64,000 nucleotides of DNA from NCBI RefSeq assembly GCF_000369525.1, contig NZ_KB850072.1:618760-682759 (forward strand), written 5' to 3'. Position numbers and translations under genes: made by a program. This document shows, piece after piece, positions 54,798 to 63,721 of this stretch. The stretch's first letter is position 1, and each line of letters begins with the position of its first letter. The DNA is from Acinetobacter higginsii. Lineage in GTDB: Bacteria > Pseudomonadota > Gammaproteobacteria > Pseudomonadales > Moraxellaceae. Under the pieces are notes generated by a model. It was not told where the DNA came from. It worked only from the letters and a program-made list of their open reading frames with translations, and made no database searches.

Positions 54798-55235
54798 ATG
54801 TCTCAGCAATACGCATACGCGGGCTTCTGGATACGTTTCGGTGCCGCGATTATTGATTCAATCATTGTGATGGTTGCCATGATTCCATTAACCATGATTT
54901 TTGGTGGTGGCAATACCACAGTCGCTTCTGATGGTTTTTCATCATTCCAATTTATGTCTACGGCAGATTGGATTTGGCAAATTCTCGCCGCAGTCTTTTA
55001 TATTTTTTGCTGGATTAAATTTGCAGGAACACCGGGTAAGCGTCTGCTTCGATTAAAAGTGTTGGATGAAAAAACGGGTGAAAATGTGACTGTCGGGCAG
55101 GCTATCATTCGATACATTGGTTATATCCCAGCAACATTAGTCTTTTTTATTGGTTTAATCTGGGTGGCTTTTGATGCGAAGAAACAAGGCTGGCACGACA
55201 AAATGGCAAAAACTGTAGTGGTAAGAGAGCTTTAA
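54798..55235 (+). CDS. RDD-family membrane protein
   Basis: A 145-residue protein with three hydrophobic segments and the RDD pattern: [21 protein letters not shown] (Arg and Asp in the first helix), [16 protein letters not shown] after the second, and a final [15 protein letters not shown]. The role of RDD proteins is not settled; some may be Na+/H+ antiporters. GTGAGGGG is placed before the ATG. Confidence 0.85.
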   Translation: MSQQYAYAGFWIRFGAAIIDSIIVMVAMIPLTMIFGGGNTTVASDGFSSFQFMSTADWIWQILAAVFYIFCWIKFAGTPGKRLLRLKVLDEKTGENVTVGQAIIRYIGYIPATLVFFIGLIWVAFDAKKQGWHDKMAKTVVVREL

Positions 55236-55282
55236 TTTAGAGCGAAATTTTATCATGTAATAAAAAATTCATACGATAGGGC

Positions 55283-55310
55283 TTGTGAATCAATTCGCAT
55301 GTCCTATAAT
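55283..55310 (+). promoter_or_regulatory. Predicted sigma-70 promoter
   Basis: TTGTGA (55283-55288) and TATAAT (55305-55310) are separated by 16 bases. Transcription would begin near 55317, about 230 bases before the next start codon, leaving a long untranslated leader. Confidence 0.55.
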
Positions 55311-55316
55311 GCCGTT

Positions 55317-55465
55317 GAGTTTATTCACGGAGATCCTAAATGGGAAGTTGTTCGAGGTTCGGGTTTAATAAAGGATTAAGCCAAAGCGAATACTGAGCAA
55401 GCGAGCTATTTAGGTCGGCTATCTTGCAATGAGATAGCTTTGCTAAAAATTATCTAAACCCTCCT
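55317..55465 (+). ncRNA. Candidate structured leader RNA or small RNA
   Basis: The stretch contains several complementary segments: CCTAAAT (55335-55341) with ATTTAGG (55408-55414), GGGTTTA (55361-55367) with TAAACCC (55455-55461), GCTATCT (55418-55424) with AGATAGC (55432-55438) and AGCAA (55396-55400) with TTGCT (55440-55444). The first two cannot coexist without a pseudoknot, as expected of a switching leader. No known RNA family is recognised, and no T-tract terminator follows. Confidence 0.4.
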
Positions 55466-55545
55466 ATAAAATTTTGCTGTATCCACAAAATTTATTGTAT
55501 TGACTGCATCCTGTTTAGTTTCTCACCTAAAATGGGGAGAAGCCT

Positions 55546-56238
55546 ATGTTTTTTCACGCTTCCATTCAATGGCTTGCTATTGTTAACGTATTTATTTTAT
55601 GTGGATTATTGCTGACTCAAAAGAGTAAGGCGGGTCCACTCATCAACACCGATGATGTCTCTATTACAGCAGCGCAGCAGTGTCAGCTAGAAAGTACTTA
55701 TAGCTATAACAAAGACGGCACGTGGTCTTATCAAGTTGTACCTGCCTGTAATCTCAATCAAAATTTAGAAGTATCTTTGGGCTATCACTCAAGTAAAGAT
55801 CAAGATCAGATTCATGGCTTTTCGGTTCAAGCGAAAAGCATTTTAAAGCCAATGGAGAATGACTGGGGCGTTGCCAGTAGTTTACAGCTATCCCGTGATG
55901 ATGTTGCTCATCATGGGGATTTAAACTGGTTTTTGAATGTTCCTGTCAGTTTTCAACTTTTAGATCAACGTTTAGCATTGGATACCAATCTCGGTTATCA
56001 ACAGACCGATGAGCGCCTCGTTCGCTGGGGAATTGCTTCAACCTATACGCTGACCGAGCATGTCGGTGTAACAGTTGAAACATATAATCAAGATCGCCAA
56101 GCGCCATTTTTCCAGACAGCGTTGCAATATAGTTTGATTCCCAATGTACTTACTTTAGAAGCTTCCTTCGGCGATCGTCTACATCGTTTAAAACAACATT
56201 GGTTTGGACTCGGTTTAAGTTATACGCCGTCATCATAA
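55546..56238 (+). CDS. Putative outer-membrane beta-barrel protein
   Basis: A 230-residue protein with a hydrophobic N-terminus (to about residue 29, SKAGP) acting as signal peptide. The remaining sequence alternates as in a small outer-membrane barrel (LEVSLGYHSSKDQDQIHGFSVQ, LALDTNLGYQQTDERLVRWGIAST). It does not end in the usual terminal aromatic (YTPSS), though an aromatic lies five residues in. I know no named family. It is followed 56 bases later by mgtC. Confidence 0.7.
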   Translation: MFFHASIQWLAIVNVFILCGLLLTQKSKAGPLINTDDVSITAAQQCQLESTYSYNKDGTWSYQVVPACNLNQNLEVSLGYHSSKDQDQIHGFSVQAKSILKPMENDWGVASSLQLSRDDVAHHGDLNWFLNVPVSFQLLDQRLALDTNLGYQQTDERLVRWGIASTYTLTEHVGVTVETYNQDRQAPFFQTALQYSLIPNVLTLEASFGDRLHRLKQHWFGLGLSYTPSS

Positions 56239-56294
56239 TCAGTTTAAATTCAGTTGATCCATCATTGAATCATTGATAAGAACATAGGTGTAAG

Positions 56295-57014
56295 ATGCAA
56301 TTAAAGTTTTTACAAAATATTGATTTATCAAATATTGCTGACACGTTGATCAGCCTGTCCGTTGCTTTTATTCTCGGCGCATTAATTGGCTTTGAACGTC
56401 AGTATCGACAACGTACGGCAGGACTCAGAACCAATGTTTTGGTAGCTGTCGGTGCTGCAATTTTTGTCGATATTGCTACCAATTTAACGGGTGCAGAAGG
56501 TGCAGTCCGCGTGATTGCCTATGTGGTTTCAGGTATTGGTTTCTTGGGTGCGGGTGTGATTATGCGCCAAGAAGGCAATATTCATGGTTTAAACACGGCG
56601 GCAACTCTCTGGTGCTCAGCCGCCGTGGGTGCTTCTGCGGGTTCAGACCTTATTATTGAAGCAATACTGGCAACGGCTTTTATCTTGGCAGCCAATACGC
56701 TGTTAAGACCGATTGTTCATGCCATTGATCGTCGTCCAATTGATGACGATACCGAGGTTTTACATGTCATCTATATTATTTGTGACCGTAGTCAGAGTAA
56801 GGTGGTGATGGATGAATTGAATTTAACCTTGCAACACCATAATTATCCTGCCAAAGATATTGAAGTAACCCCTTTTGGTGACAAAGAGGTCGAAATTGAA
56901 GTCACTTTAATTGCTACATCAATTGATGCAGAAGAAGCGCAGCATATTACTAATCATCTGAATGCCATGCCGCAAATTCGACAGGCATTTTGGGATAAAA
57001 ATACGATTAATTAA
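56295..57014 (+). CDS. MgtC/SapB-family protein
   Basis: A 239-residue protein. The N-terminal 150 residues hold four or five membrane segments with the signature AFILGALIGFERQYRQRTAGLRTNVLVAVGAA and a GAGVIMR motif. The C-terminal 80 residues form a soluble ACT-like domain. MgtC proteins support growth at low Mg2+ and modulate F-ATPase in pathogens; the role in free-living bacteria is less clear. A possible structured leader lies upstream of the gene pair. Confidence 0.9.
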   Translation: MQLKFLQNIDLSNIADTLISLSVAFILGALIGFERQYRQRTAGLRTNVLVAVGAAIFVDIATNLTGAEGAVRVIAYVVSGIGFLGAGVIMRQEGNIHGLNTAATLWCSAAVGASAGSDLIIEAILATAFILAANTLLRPIVHAIDRRPIDDDTEVLHVIYIICDRSQSKVVMDELNLTLQHHNYPAKDIEVTPFGDKEVEIEVTLIATSIDAEEAQHITNHLNAMPQIRQAFWDKNTIN

Positions 57015-57129
57015 GCCATTAGAAATTGTTTCTATATCATGGCATTGGGATACATTGTCTCATTAATGATATATAAAATGTCTATTGTTTCACATAAAAT
57101 GACGCCAGCTTGATAACAATGAGAACAGT

Positions 57130-58962
57130 ATGAGTTCAGAAGCACATTCAATCAGTTTAATTGCGCCAGTGGTCTTGCTTGCCGCTGCTGTAATTGCCGT
57201 TCCAATTTTTAAACGTATTGGCTTAGGTTCCGTCCTTGGTTATTTAATTGCAGGTCTGATTATTGGCCCATTTGGTTTTGCATTTTTTCATGATTCGGCT
57301 TCGATCTTACACATTGCAGAACTTGGGATTGTGATGTACTTATTTGTGATTGGTCTGGAGATGCAGCCCTCACATTTATGGAGTTTAAGGCGTGAAATCT
57401 TTGGGCTAGGTACCTTGCAAATTGTTGCTTGTGCTTTGGCATTGACTGGCGTCGGCTTACTGTTTGGTTTTACTTGGCAAGTTGCCTTTATCGGTGCTGC
57501 TGGTTTTGTCCTGACTTCCACGGCCATTGTGATGCAGCTGTTGGGAGATCGCGGTGATATTGCTCAGCCGCAAGGCCAAAAGATTGTCGCAATTTTATTA
57601 TTCGAAGATTTATTGATTGTGCCGTTACTGGCAATTGTTGCTTTTATGGCGCCAAATCATGTAGTGGAAAGTACTTCGACACGCTTGGAAAGTATCGGAA
57701 TTGGTTTGATTGCGATTGCAGGTCTCATTGCTGCAGGATATTGGTTGCTGAATCCATTATTTAGATTGCTTGCCGCAGCAAAAGCCCGTGAAGTGATGAC
57801 GGCTGCTGCGCTGCTGGTTGTTTTAGGTGCAGCATTGTTGATGCAAGTCAGCGGTTTATCGATGGCGATGGGTGCTTTCTTGGCAGGGGTATTGTTGTCT
57901 GAATCGACCTTTAGACATCAAATAGAAGCGGATATTGAACCCTTCCGTGGCCTGTTACTGGGACTTTTCTTCCTCGGTGTTGGAATGTCACTGGATTTAT
58001 CCGTCGTTGCACAGAACTGGAAGCTCATCATCAGTGGTGTTTTAGCCATGATGTTTGCCAAGGCTCTGATGATTTATATCGTGGCACGAGTCACCAAAAG
58101 CTCTCATACCGAGGCACTGGACCGTGCATTGCTGATGGCACAAGGTGGTGAGTTTGCTTTTGTCCTGTTTGCAGCGGCAGTTAGTGCCCAGGTCATTGAT
58201 AATTCAGTCAAGTCGAATTTGACGGCGATTGTGGTGTTATCAATGGTATTGACTCCGATTTTAGGCATTGTGTTTAAACGTTTTACCGAAACCAAAGATC
58301 AGATCAATTTAGACAATGTCAATATTGCTGAAGGCTTGAGTGGCAGTGTGCTAATGATTGGTTTTGGTCGTTTTGGTCAAGTGACCAGTCAATTACTATT
58401 GGCAAGAGGGGTGGATGTCACCATTATTGACAATGACATCGACATGATTCAAAACGCGGAAAAGTTTGGTTTTAAAATCTATTATGGCGATGGCTGTCGT
58501 TTAGATATTCTGCATGCTTCGGGTGCATCTACCGCTCAAGCCATTGTGGTTTGTGTTGATAGTAAAGAAACAACTAATCGTATCGTGGAATTGGTCACGC
58601 ATGAATTTCCATTGGCCAAGTTGCTAGTTCGTTCTTATGACCGTGAGCATTCACTCTATTTAGTGAAGCATAAAGTGGATTATATGATTCGAGAAACCTT
58701 CGAGTCTGCGATCAAATTTGGCGGCGTGATCTTGCAAGAATTAGGCGTTGATGAAGACGAAGTACAACGCATTACGGATGAAATTCGTGATCGTGATGAT
58801 GAGCGTTTTGAAACAGAAATCGCTGCGGATGATGTCTATGCAGGTGTAGGCTTACAATATACACATTCACATCCGCGTCCAACAGCGCCATTAATTCGTC
58901 CTAAAAAAGCAGCACGTATTTTAAATGATGAGGAAGCGCAAAAGGATTTAGAGGAAAAGTAA
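57130..58962 (+). CDS. Kef-type monovalent cation:proton antiporter (CPA2)
   Basis: A 610-residue antiporter. Residues 1-390 carry about twelve membrane segments with GSVLGYLIAGLIIGPFGF, ELGIVMYLFVIGLEMQPSHLW and GFVLTSTAIVMQLL typical of CPA2. Residues about 400-540 form a TrkA-N/RCK domain (LMIGFGRFGQVTSQLLLARGVDVTIIDND). KefB/KefC proteins release K+ under electrophile stress. No KefF/KefG ancillary subunit is adjacent. A charged C-terminal tail follows. Confidence 0.9.
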   Translation: MSSEAHSISLIAPVVLLAAAVIAVPIFKRIGLGSVLGYLIAGLIIGPFGFAFFHDSASILHIAELGIVMYLFVIGLEMQPSHLWSLRREIFGLGTLQIVACALALTGVGLLFGFTWQVAFIGAAGFVLTSTAIVMQLLGDRGDIAQPQGQKIVAILLFEDLLIVPLLAIVAFMAPNHVVESTSTRLESIGIGLIAIAGLIAAGYWLLNPLFRLLAAAKAREVMTAAALLVVLGAALLMQVSGLSMAMGAFLAGVLLSESTFRHQIEADIEPFRGLLLGLFFLGVGMSLDLSVVAQNWKLIISGVLAMMFAKALMIYIVARVTKSSHTEALDRALLMAQGGEFAFVLFAAAVSAQVIDNSVKSNLTAIVVLSMVLTPILGIVFKRFTETKDQINLDNVNIAEGLSGSVLMIGFGRFGQVTSQLLLARGVDVTIIDNDIDMIQNAEKFGFKIYYGDGCRLDILHASGASTAQAIVVCVDSKETTNRIVELVTHEFPLAKLLVRSYDREHSLYLVKHKVDYMIRETFESAIKFGGVILQELGVDEDEVQRITDEIRDRDDERFETEIAADDVYAGVGLQYTHSHPRPTAPLIRPKKAARILNDEEAQKDLEEK

Positions 58963-58989
58963 TCTGCAATGCTTTCCAAGCATGCTTTG

Positions 58990-59022
58990 AATAAGCCTTA
59001 GTTCAACTAGGGCTTATTTTTT
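58990..59022. terminator. Bidirectional terminator
   Basis: AATAAGCCTTAGTT and ACTAGGGCTTATT arms with a TT run between the convergent kef-like and benE-like genes; it overlaps the 3' end of the latter. Confidence 0.75.
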
Positions 59023-60185
59023 GCTTTAAATCTAAATAGCAGCAATACGAAGATACCCAATAACAAACCCCAAAATGCTGAGCCAATGCCCCAGAATTGG
59101 ACACCAGAAGCACTGCATAAAAAGGTGAGTAGCGCAGCTTCACGTTCTTCTACATTTGAAAAAGCAACTGCAATGTTATGGCTAATCGTCGCAAATAGGG
59201 CAATCCCTGCAAGCGCCACAATAAAGATTTGCGGGAATGACATCAGTAGGCTGACGAGCGTTGCTGCAAACAGCCCCATTAAGATATAGAACAGACCACA
59301 GCTAATGCCTGCAATATAACGCTTGCTTGGGTCGGGATGGACTTGATCATCTAAACTTACCGCTGCACTAATTGCCGCTAAGTTTATTGAGAAACAGCCG
59401 AAAGGCGCAAAAACAGTATGTGCAACACCTGTCCAACCGACCAATTGATTCACATGCGGGTGGTAGCCATAGCTTTTAATCATGGCAATCCCTGGTAAGT
59501 TCTGTGAAGTCATATTAATCACAAACAGTGGCAAAGCTAGGCCTAAGATCGCAGACCAAGAAAAAGAGGGCTGCATCCATACCGGTTGGGTCAGTGACCA
59601 TGTAATCGACTGGAGTTTAAAGTCGATAAATAGTGGGCAAATTGCTGCGCCTAAAATCACCGTCAGTACAATGCTATAACGTGGGAATAAGCGTTTTGAA
59701 ACCAAATAGATCACAAGCATACTGAGAATAAAGCCAAGATGACTTTCTAAGCTGCTAAAAATCTGAATACCAAATTTTAATAAAATGCCTGCCAGCATGG
59801 CACAGGTCAGACTTTGTGGAATATGGGCCAATAGTTTTTGGAAGATTCCTGAAAAACCAACAATTGCAATGGCAATACCACAGACCAAGAAAGCACCAAT
59901 CGCTTCATACAAATCATAATGTCCGGTTGATGCAATGATTAGTGCAATTCCCGGAGTTGACCATGCGGTAGCAACTGGATATTTATATTTCCAAGATAGA
60001 ATCAAGCCCGAGAGACCAATCGCAAGTCCCAATGCCCAAAACCAAGAGCTGATTTGTGCGGTATTGGCACCTAAAGACTGTGCACCTTGGATGACGAGGA
60101 TTGCGGAAACACTAATCCCGATTAAGAACGTAATAAAGCCAGCAAAAACTGCTGGAATAGAAAAATCTTGGAGGAGACGTTGCAT
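59007..60185 (-). CDS. benE: BenE-family benzoate/H+ symporter
   Basis: A 392-residue protein with about eleven membrane segments. The sequence pattern VFAGFITFLIGISVSAILVIQGAQSLGANTAQISSWFWALG and AWSTPGIALI identifies the benzoate symporter family. It imports benzoate or related aromatic acids. It stands alone, not next to benABCD, so the physiological substrate may differ. Confidence 0.88.
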   Translation of the reverse strand: MQRLLQDFSIPAVFAGFITFLIGISVSAILVIQGAQSLGANTAQISSWFWALGLAIGLSGLILSWKYKYPVATAWSTPGIALIIASTGHYDLYEAIGAFLVCGIAIAIVGFSGIFQKLLAHIPQSLTCAMLAGILLKFGIQIFSSLESHLGFILSMLVIYLVSKRLFPRYSIVLTVILGAAICPLFIDFKLQSITWSLTQPVWMQPSFSWSAILGLALPLFVINMTSQNLPGIAMIKSYGYHPHVNQLVGWTGVAHTVFAPFGCFSINLAAISAAVSLDDQVHPDPSKRYIAGISCGLFYILMGLFAATLVSLLMSFPQIFIVALAGIALFATISHNIAVAFSNVEEREAALLTFLCSASGVQFWGIGSAFWGLLLGIFVLLLFRFKAKNKP

Positions 60186-60293
60186 CTATGCATCTATACT
60201 TGTTTAAAATTTGTTGAAAAGTATATCGTTAATGCGTCTTAAATCGTAGTTCTAAAATGATTGAATAAATTGATCATTCAATCAAATTTATGC

Positions 60294-60944
60294 TTAGGTG
60301 AGCGTCGAAGTTGCCAATCTTAAACCGAAACCAAAGAATAAGATGCCGACCAAACAAATACCCGCGGCTGCCAATTTATAATTATGTTTGAAAAAACTGG
60401 CCAGTTTAATTCCAGAGAAAATCAAGGCGGTTAAATAGCTAAAACTTACAATTTGGACAATCAATGCCAATACTAAAAAGCTTAATGCAGGATAGGCATA
60501 GTCAGGTTCTACAAACTGTACAAAGAAAGACAGGAAAAATAGAATTGCTTTGGGATTCAGTAAGCTGATACTGAGTGCTGTTCGATAAGGATGAACTTGA
60601 TCAAGTTTAGGTAAATCAGCAAGCTCGGCATGATGAGGCGGTTTATTCCAAGTTTGATAAGCACCTTGTAATAATTTAAAACCTAAGTATGCGAGATAAC
60701 AAGCCCCTGTTAATTTAAGAATAATAAACAGGATCGGGAAGGCTTTGAGTAAGGATGCTGCACCTAATACTGTACACAGGATTAGAATGGAATCTCCTGT
60801 AAATACACCACAAGCTGCCGCGTAACCAGTACGAATGCCATAACGAGAAGCTACGGACATGACATAAAGAGAGTTAGGGCCAGGTAATAACACAATTAAG
60901 ATTGTACCAATAATATAAGTGGTTAAATCTGTTATACCGAACAC
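60294..60944 (-). CDS. LysE-family translocator
   Basis: A 216-residue protein with about six membrane segments. The signature LLPGPNSLYVMSVASRYGIRTGYAAACGVFTGDS and LYLGFKLLQGA (here YLAYLGFKLLQGAYQTW) marks the LysE/RhtB exporter family, which removes excess amino acids or similar small amines from the cell. Substrate not known. It is 72 bases from the transaldolase stop, separated by a terminator. Confidence 0.88.
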   Translation of the reverse strand: MFGITDLTTYIIGTILIVLLPGPNSLYVMSVASRYGIRTGYAAACGVFTGDSILILCTVLGAASLLKAFPILFIILKLTGACYLAYLGFKLLQGAYQTWNKPPHHAELADLPKLDQVHPYRTALSISLLNPKAILFFLSFFVQFVEPDYAYPALSFLVLALIVQIVSFSYLTALIFSGIKLASFFKHNYKLAAAGICLVGILFFGFGLRLATSTLT

Positions 60945-60956
60945 AATGAACTCATT

Positions 60957-61000
60957 AAAAAACCGATTTTCGCTAATATAACAAAAATCGGTTTTTATTG
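60957..61000 (-). terminator. Transaldolase terminator
   Basis: On the minus strand, AAAACCGATTTT-type arms (60957-60970 and 60984-60996 on the plus strand) form a stem followed by T residues; read from the tal side it ends with a T run. Confidence 0.75.
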
Positions 61001-61016
61001 GTGAAAAATCGACTAA

Positions 61017-62006
61017 TTAGGGTTTGATTTCAGCATCAATACCAAAAGACTGACGTAACAATAAACTAAGCTGATCACGGGCCTTGATAAAGCCATCAAT
61101 ACCCCCTTGTAGTAATTGGAAAGCCATCAAATCTTGCTCAAGTTCAGCTTTAAAACTCTCTTTGCTTTGTGCTGCACGTTCAATTTTTTCTGCTTGTTGC
61201 GCAAATTCAGCACTCAGTTGAGGTTCAACAAGCTGTTGGTCTTGTTCCAACTGCGCCAAAAGATTTGGGGCAATCGTAAGTAAGTCACAACCTGCTAAAC
61301 CAAGCACTTGTGCAGTACTGCGGAAACTTGCACCCATTACTTGAGTCGGAATGGCATTCTGTTTGTAGTAATTATAAATTTTCTTCACAGACAGCACGCC
61401 TGGGTCTTTGGCAATTGGATATTGCTCAACACCTTCAGCTTTTTTATACCAATCTAAAATACGACCTACGAAAGGTGAGATCAGCGTGACTTTCGCATCA
61501 GCACAAGCCTGAGCTTGATGTAAACCGAATAACAAAGTGAGATTACATGGAATACCTTCAGCTTCAAGCACTTTTGCAGCTTGGATGCCTTCCCATGTGG
61601 ATGCGATCTTAATTAGGATACGGGATTGTTCAATGCCGTATCCTCGATAGAGCTGAGATAACTCACGTGCTTTGGCAATTGTCGCTTCAGTGTTGTAAGA
61701 AAGAGAAGCATCAACTTCGGTAGAAACACGACCATCGATCAATTTTAAAATTTCGACACCAAACTTCACAGTCAAAATATCAATGGTACGTTCAATCAGT
61801 TCATCACGTTGATAGCCTTCCTGCTTAGCTTGAGTATAAGCATCTTCTATCAGCTCGCGGCTTTCTGGTTGTTCAGCCGCAGCGGTAATGAGTGATGGGT
61901 TGGTCGTTGCATCGAGTGGGCGAAATTTTTCAATCGCTTCTAGATCACTACTATCAGCAACAACGGTGGTTAAATTTTTTAATTGGTGTAATGCGGTCTG
62001 AGTCAT
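61017..62006 (-). CDS. tal: Transaldolase
   Basis: A 329-residue class I transaldolase of the TalB type (about 317 residues in E. coli), transferring a dihydroxyacetone unit in the non-oxidative pentose phosphate pathway. Signatures: FRPLDATTNPSLITAA at the N-terminus, DGRVSTEVDASLSYN, and ILIKIASTWEG with the Schiff-base lysine (K133). In Acinetobacter, which lacks a complete glycolytic route, it supports pentose synthesis. Confidence 0.95.
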   Translation of the reverse strand: MTQTALHQLKNLTTVVADSSDLEAIEKFRPLDATTNPSLITAAAEQPESRELIEDAYTQAKQEGYQRDELIERTIDILTVKFGVEILKLIDGRVSTEVDASLSYNTEATIAKARELSQLYRGYGIEQSRILIKIASTWEGIQAAKVLEAEGIPCNLTLLFGLHQAQACADAKVTLISPFVGRILDWYKKAEGVEQYPIAKDPGVLSVKKIYNYYKQNAIPTQVMGASFRSTAQVLGLAGCDLLTIAPNLLAQLEQDQQLVEPQLSAEFAQQAEKIERAAQSKESFKAELEQDLMAFQLLQGGIDGFIKARDQLSLLLRQSFGIDAEIKP

Positions 62007-62116
62007 TGATATAGCGTTCTTACTTAAACAATATTATTGGTAACTTCTGTTATAACACAATCTACATGAAAGCAAAGCCCTGCATTTGTTTGCAGAATTG
62101 TTTATCTGGCGACCGC

Positions 62117-63010
62117 TTACTCCTCATTGTGTTTACGTTGCTGTCGGATATGATCGATTAAGTATTTGGCAGCGACCCCTAATTCACTTTCACGGCTCCA
62201 GACCAGATCAACATAGTATTCAAATTTAGGGGTGAAATCATACATATCCAAAATCTTGAGTTTCTTTTTGAGTTCTGGATTTTCATTGAACATTTGCAAG
62301 GGCAACACACCCCAACCTAAATTACGAATAATCATCATACACGCTGAATGATGATTGTCGGTACGCCAATAGTCCTTTGAATAAAGCAATTCGGGCTTGA
62401 TGCTATGATCTCGGCTTGCAACTACAATTTGACGTATTTGTACTGCTTGCTCAAAAGAAACTTTGTCGAGGAGCGCCAATGGATGATTTTTTGCAATCAC
62501 AGGCACAAGCGCTTCCCGTTTAAGTTCTACAAACTGTTCACGACTATCCAGTTGTTCTCGCTCAAACATCAATGCAAGTTGTGCAGATTGATCAAGTAAC
62601 ATCTGTAAAGCATCTTCTTGTGGTGCTGAAAAGATATTAATCGCCAGACTAGGGAATTGCTGTTCTAGCAGGGTGATATAGTCGGTCCAGTTGGTATAGA
62701 GCAGTTCTGAAACCACCACAATATTTAAGGTCGACTCTAAGCCCGTGCTCAATGCATGCGCATGCTGCTTCCATTGATTCATTTCAATCAATAATTGTTG
62801 TGTTTTCTCATAAAGCACAGTGGCTTCTGCTGTCGGGATGGGTTCACGTCCAACCCGTTCAAATAGATTGAGATTGAGATCAATTTCTAAATTGGCAATC
62901 GACATACTTACAGCAGAAGGGACTTTGCCTAATTTACGTGCCGCAGCCGAAAATGAACCTGTTTCAATAACGGTTTGAAACATGATGAGTTGTTCTTGAT
63001 TAATATTCAT
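62117..63010 (-). CDS. aceR: LysR-family regulator of the PACE pump
   Basis: A 297-residue LysR protein. HTH: QLIMFQTVIETGSFSAAARKLGKVPSAVSMSIANLEI (6-42); the effector domain follows. It is divergent from the PACE transporter gene at 63098 with an 87-bp gap, the same arrangement as AceR/AceI of A. baumannii, in which chlorhexidine-bound AceR activates aceI. Orthology is recalled from gene order and partner similarity. Confidence 0.85.
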   Translation of the reverse strand: MNINQEQLIMFQTVIETGSFSAAARKLGKVPSAVSMSIANLEIDLNLNLFERVGREPIPTAEATVLYEKTQQLLIEMNQWKQHAHALSTGLESTLNIVVVSELLYTNWTDYITLLEQQFPSLAINIFSAPQEDALQMLLDQSAQLALMFEREQLDSREQFVELKREALVPVIAKNHPLALLDKVSFEQAVQIRQIVVASRDHSIKPELLYSKDYWRTDNHHSACMMIIRNLGWGVLPLQMFNENPELKKKLKILDMYDFTPKFEYYVDLVWSRESELGVAAKYLIDHIRQQRKHNEE

Positions 63011-63097
63011 CTGTCAAAAAAACTGAAAGAACCTGATTGGATTGATCAGTATTATAAAAATAAAATGGCACTTATCCAAACAAGAGAGTGTTATGAA

Positions 63098-63529
63098 ATG
63101 TTGATTTCCAAAAGAAGACTCATTCATGCAATTAGCTATGAAGTGATTTTATTGGTCATCATCGCGATTGCTTTAAGTTTTATTTTTAGTATGCCACTAG
63201 AAGTAACTGGTATTTTAGGTACGATCATGGCGGTTATTTCCGTATTCTGGAATATGATCTTTAACCATTACTTTGAAAAAGTGGAACATAAATATCAATG
63301 GGAAAGAACAATCCCAGTGCGTATTATGCATGCGATTGGATTTGAGGGCGGCTTGATGCTTGCAACAATTCCAATTATTGCGTATTTGATGAAGATGACC
63401 ATCATTGAAGCAATCATCTTAGATTTCGGTTTGACCATGTGTATCTTGGTCTATACATTCATCTTCCAGTGGTGTTATGACGTGGTAGAAGATCGTTTCT
63501 TCCCAAATGCAAAACTTGCATCATCATAA
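63098..63529 (+). CDS. aceI: PACE-family chlorhexidine/diamine efflux transporter
   Basis: A 143-residue protein with four membrane segments arranged as two bacterial transmembrane pair domains. The sequence MLISKRRLIHAISYEVILLV, VFWNMIFNHYFEKVEHKYQWERTIPVRIMHAIGFEGGL and CILVYTFIFQWCYDVVEDRFFPN matches A. baumannii AceI closely. The conserved glutamate of helix 1 (E15 in SYEVILL) is present. AceI exports chlorhexidine and short diamines such as cadaverine and putrescine. A frame open 41 codons upstream is not used, since the ATG at 63098 gives the family length. Confidence 0.92.
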   Translation: MLISKRRLIHAISYEVILLVIIAIALSFIFSMPLEVTGILGTIMAVISVFWNMIFNHYFEKVEHKYQWERTIPVRIMHAIGFEGGLMLATIPIIAYLMKMTIIEAIILDFGLTMCILVYTFIFQWCYDVVEDRFFPNAKLASS

Positions 63530-63539
63530 TTATTTGATG

Positions 63540-63578
63540 AAAAGCATTCTTCGGGATTGACTGAAGAGTGCTTTTTTA
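63540..63578 (+). terminator. aceI terminator
   Basis: AAAAGCATTCTTC and GAAGAGTGCTTTTTT arms with one wobble, then TT. Confidence 0.75.
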
Positions 63579-63721
63579 TTGTCTGCAGCTCAGCATGATT
63601 TGATTACAGTATTGATAAAGTCAGATTGCTCAAGTTTATTTAATATCGTCAGAGCAAGTTTTAAATAATATAAGAAACAATACCAAAATTTAATGACGCT
63701 AGGTCGTAGGAGAATAAAAAT

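Noticed and set aside
55340..55375. GTTCGAGGTTCGGG as a tRNA T-arm
   Set aside because: No acceptor or anticodon arms could be matched around it.
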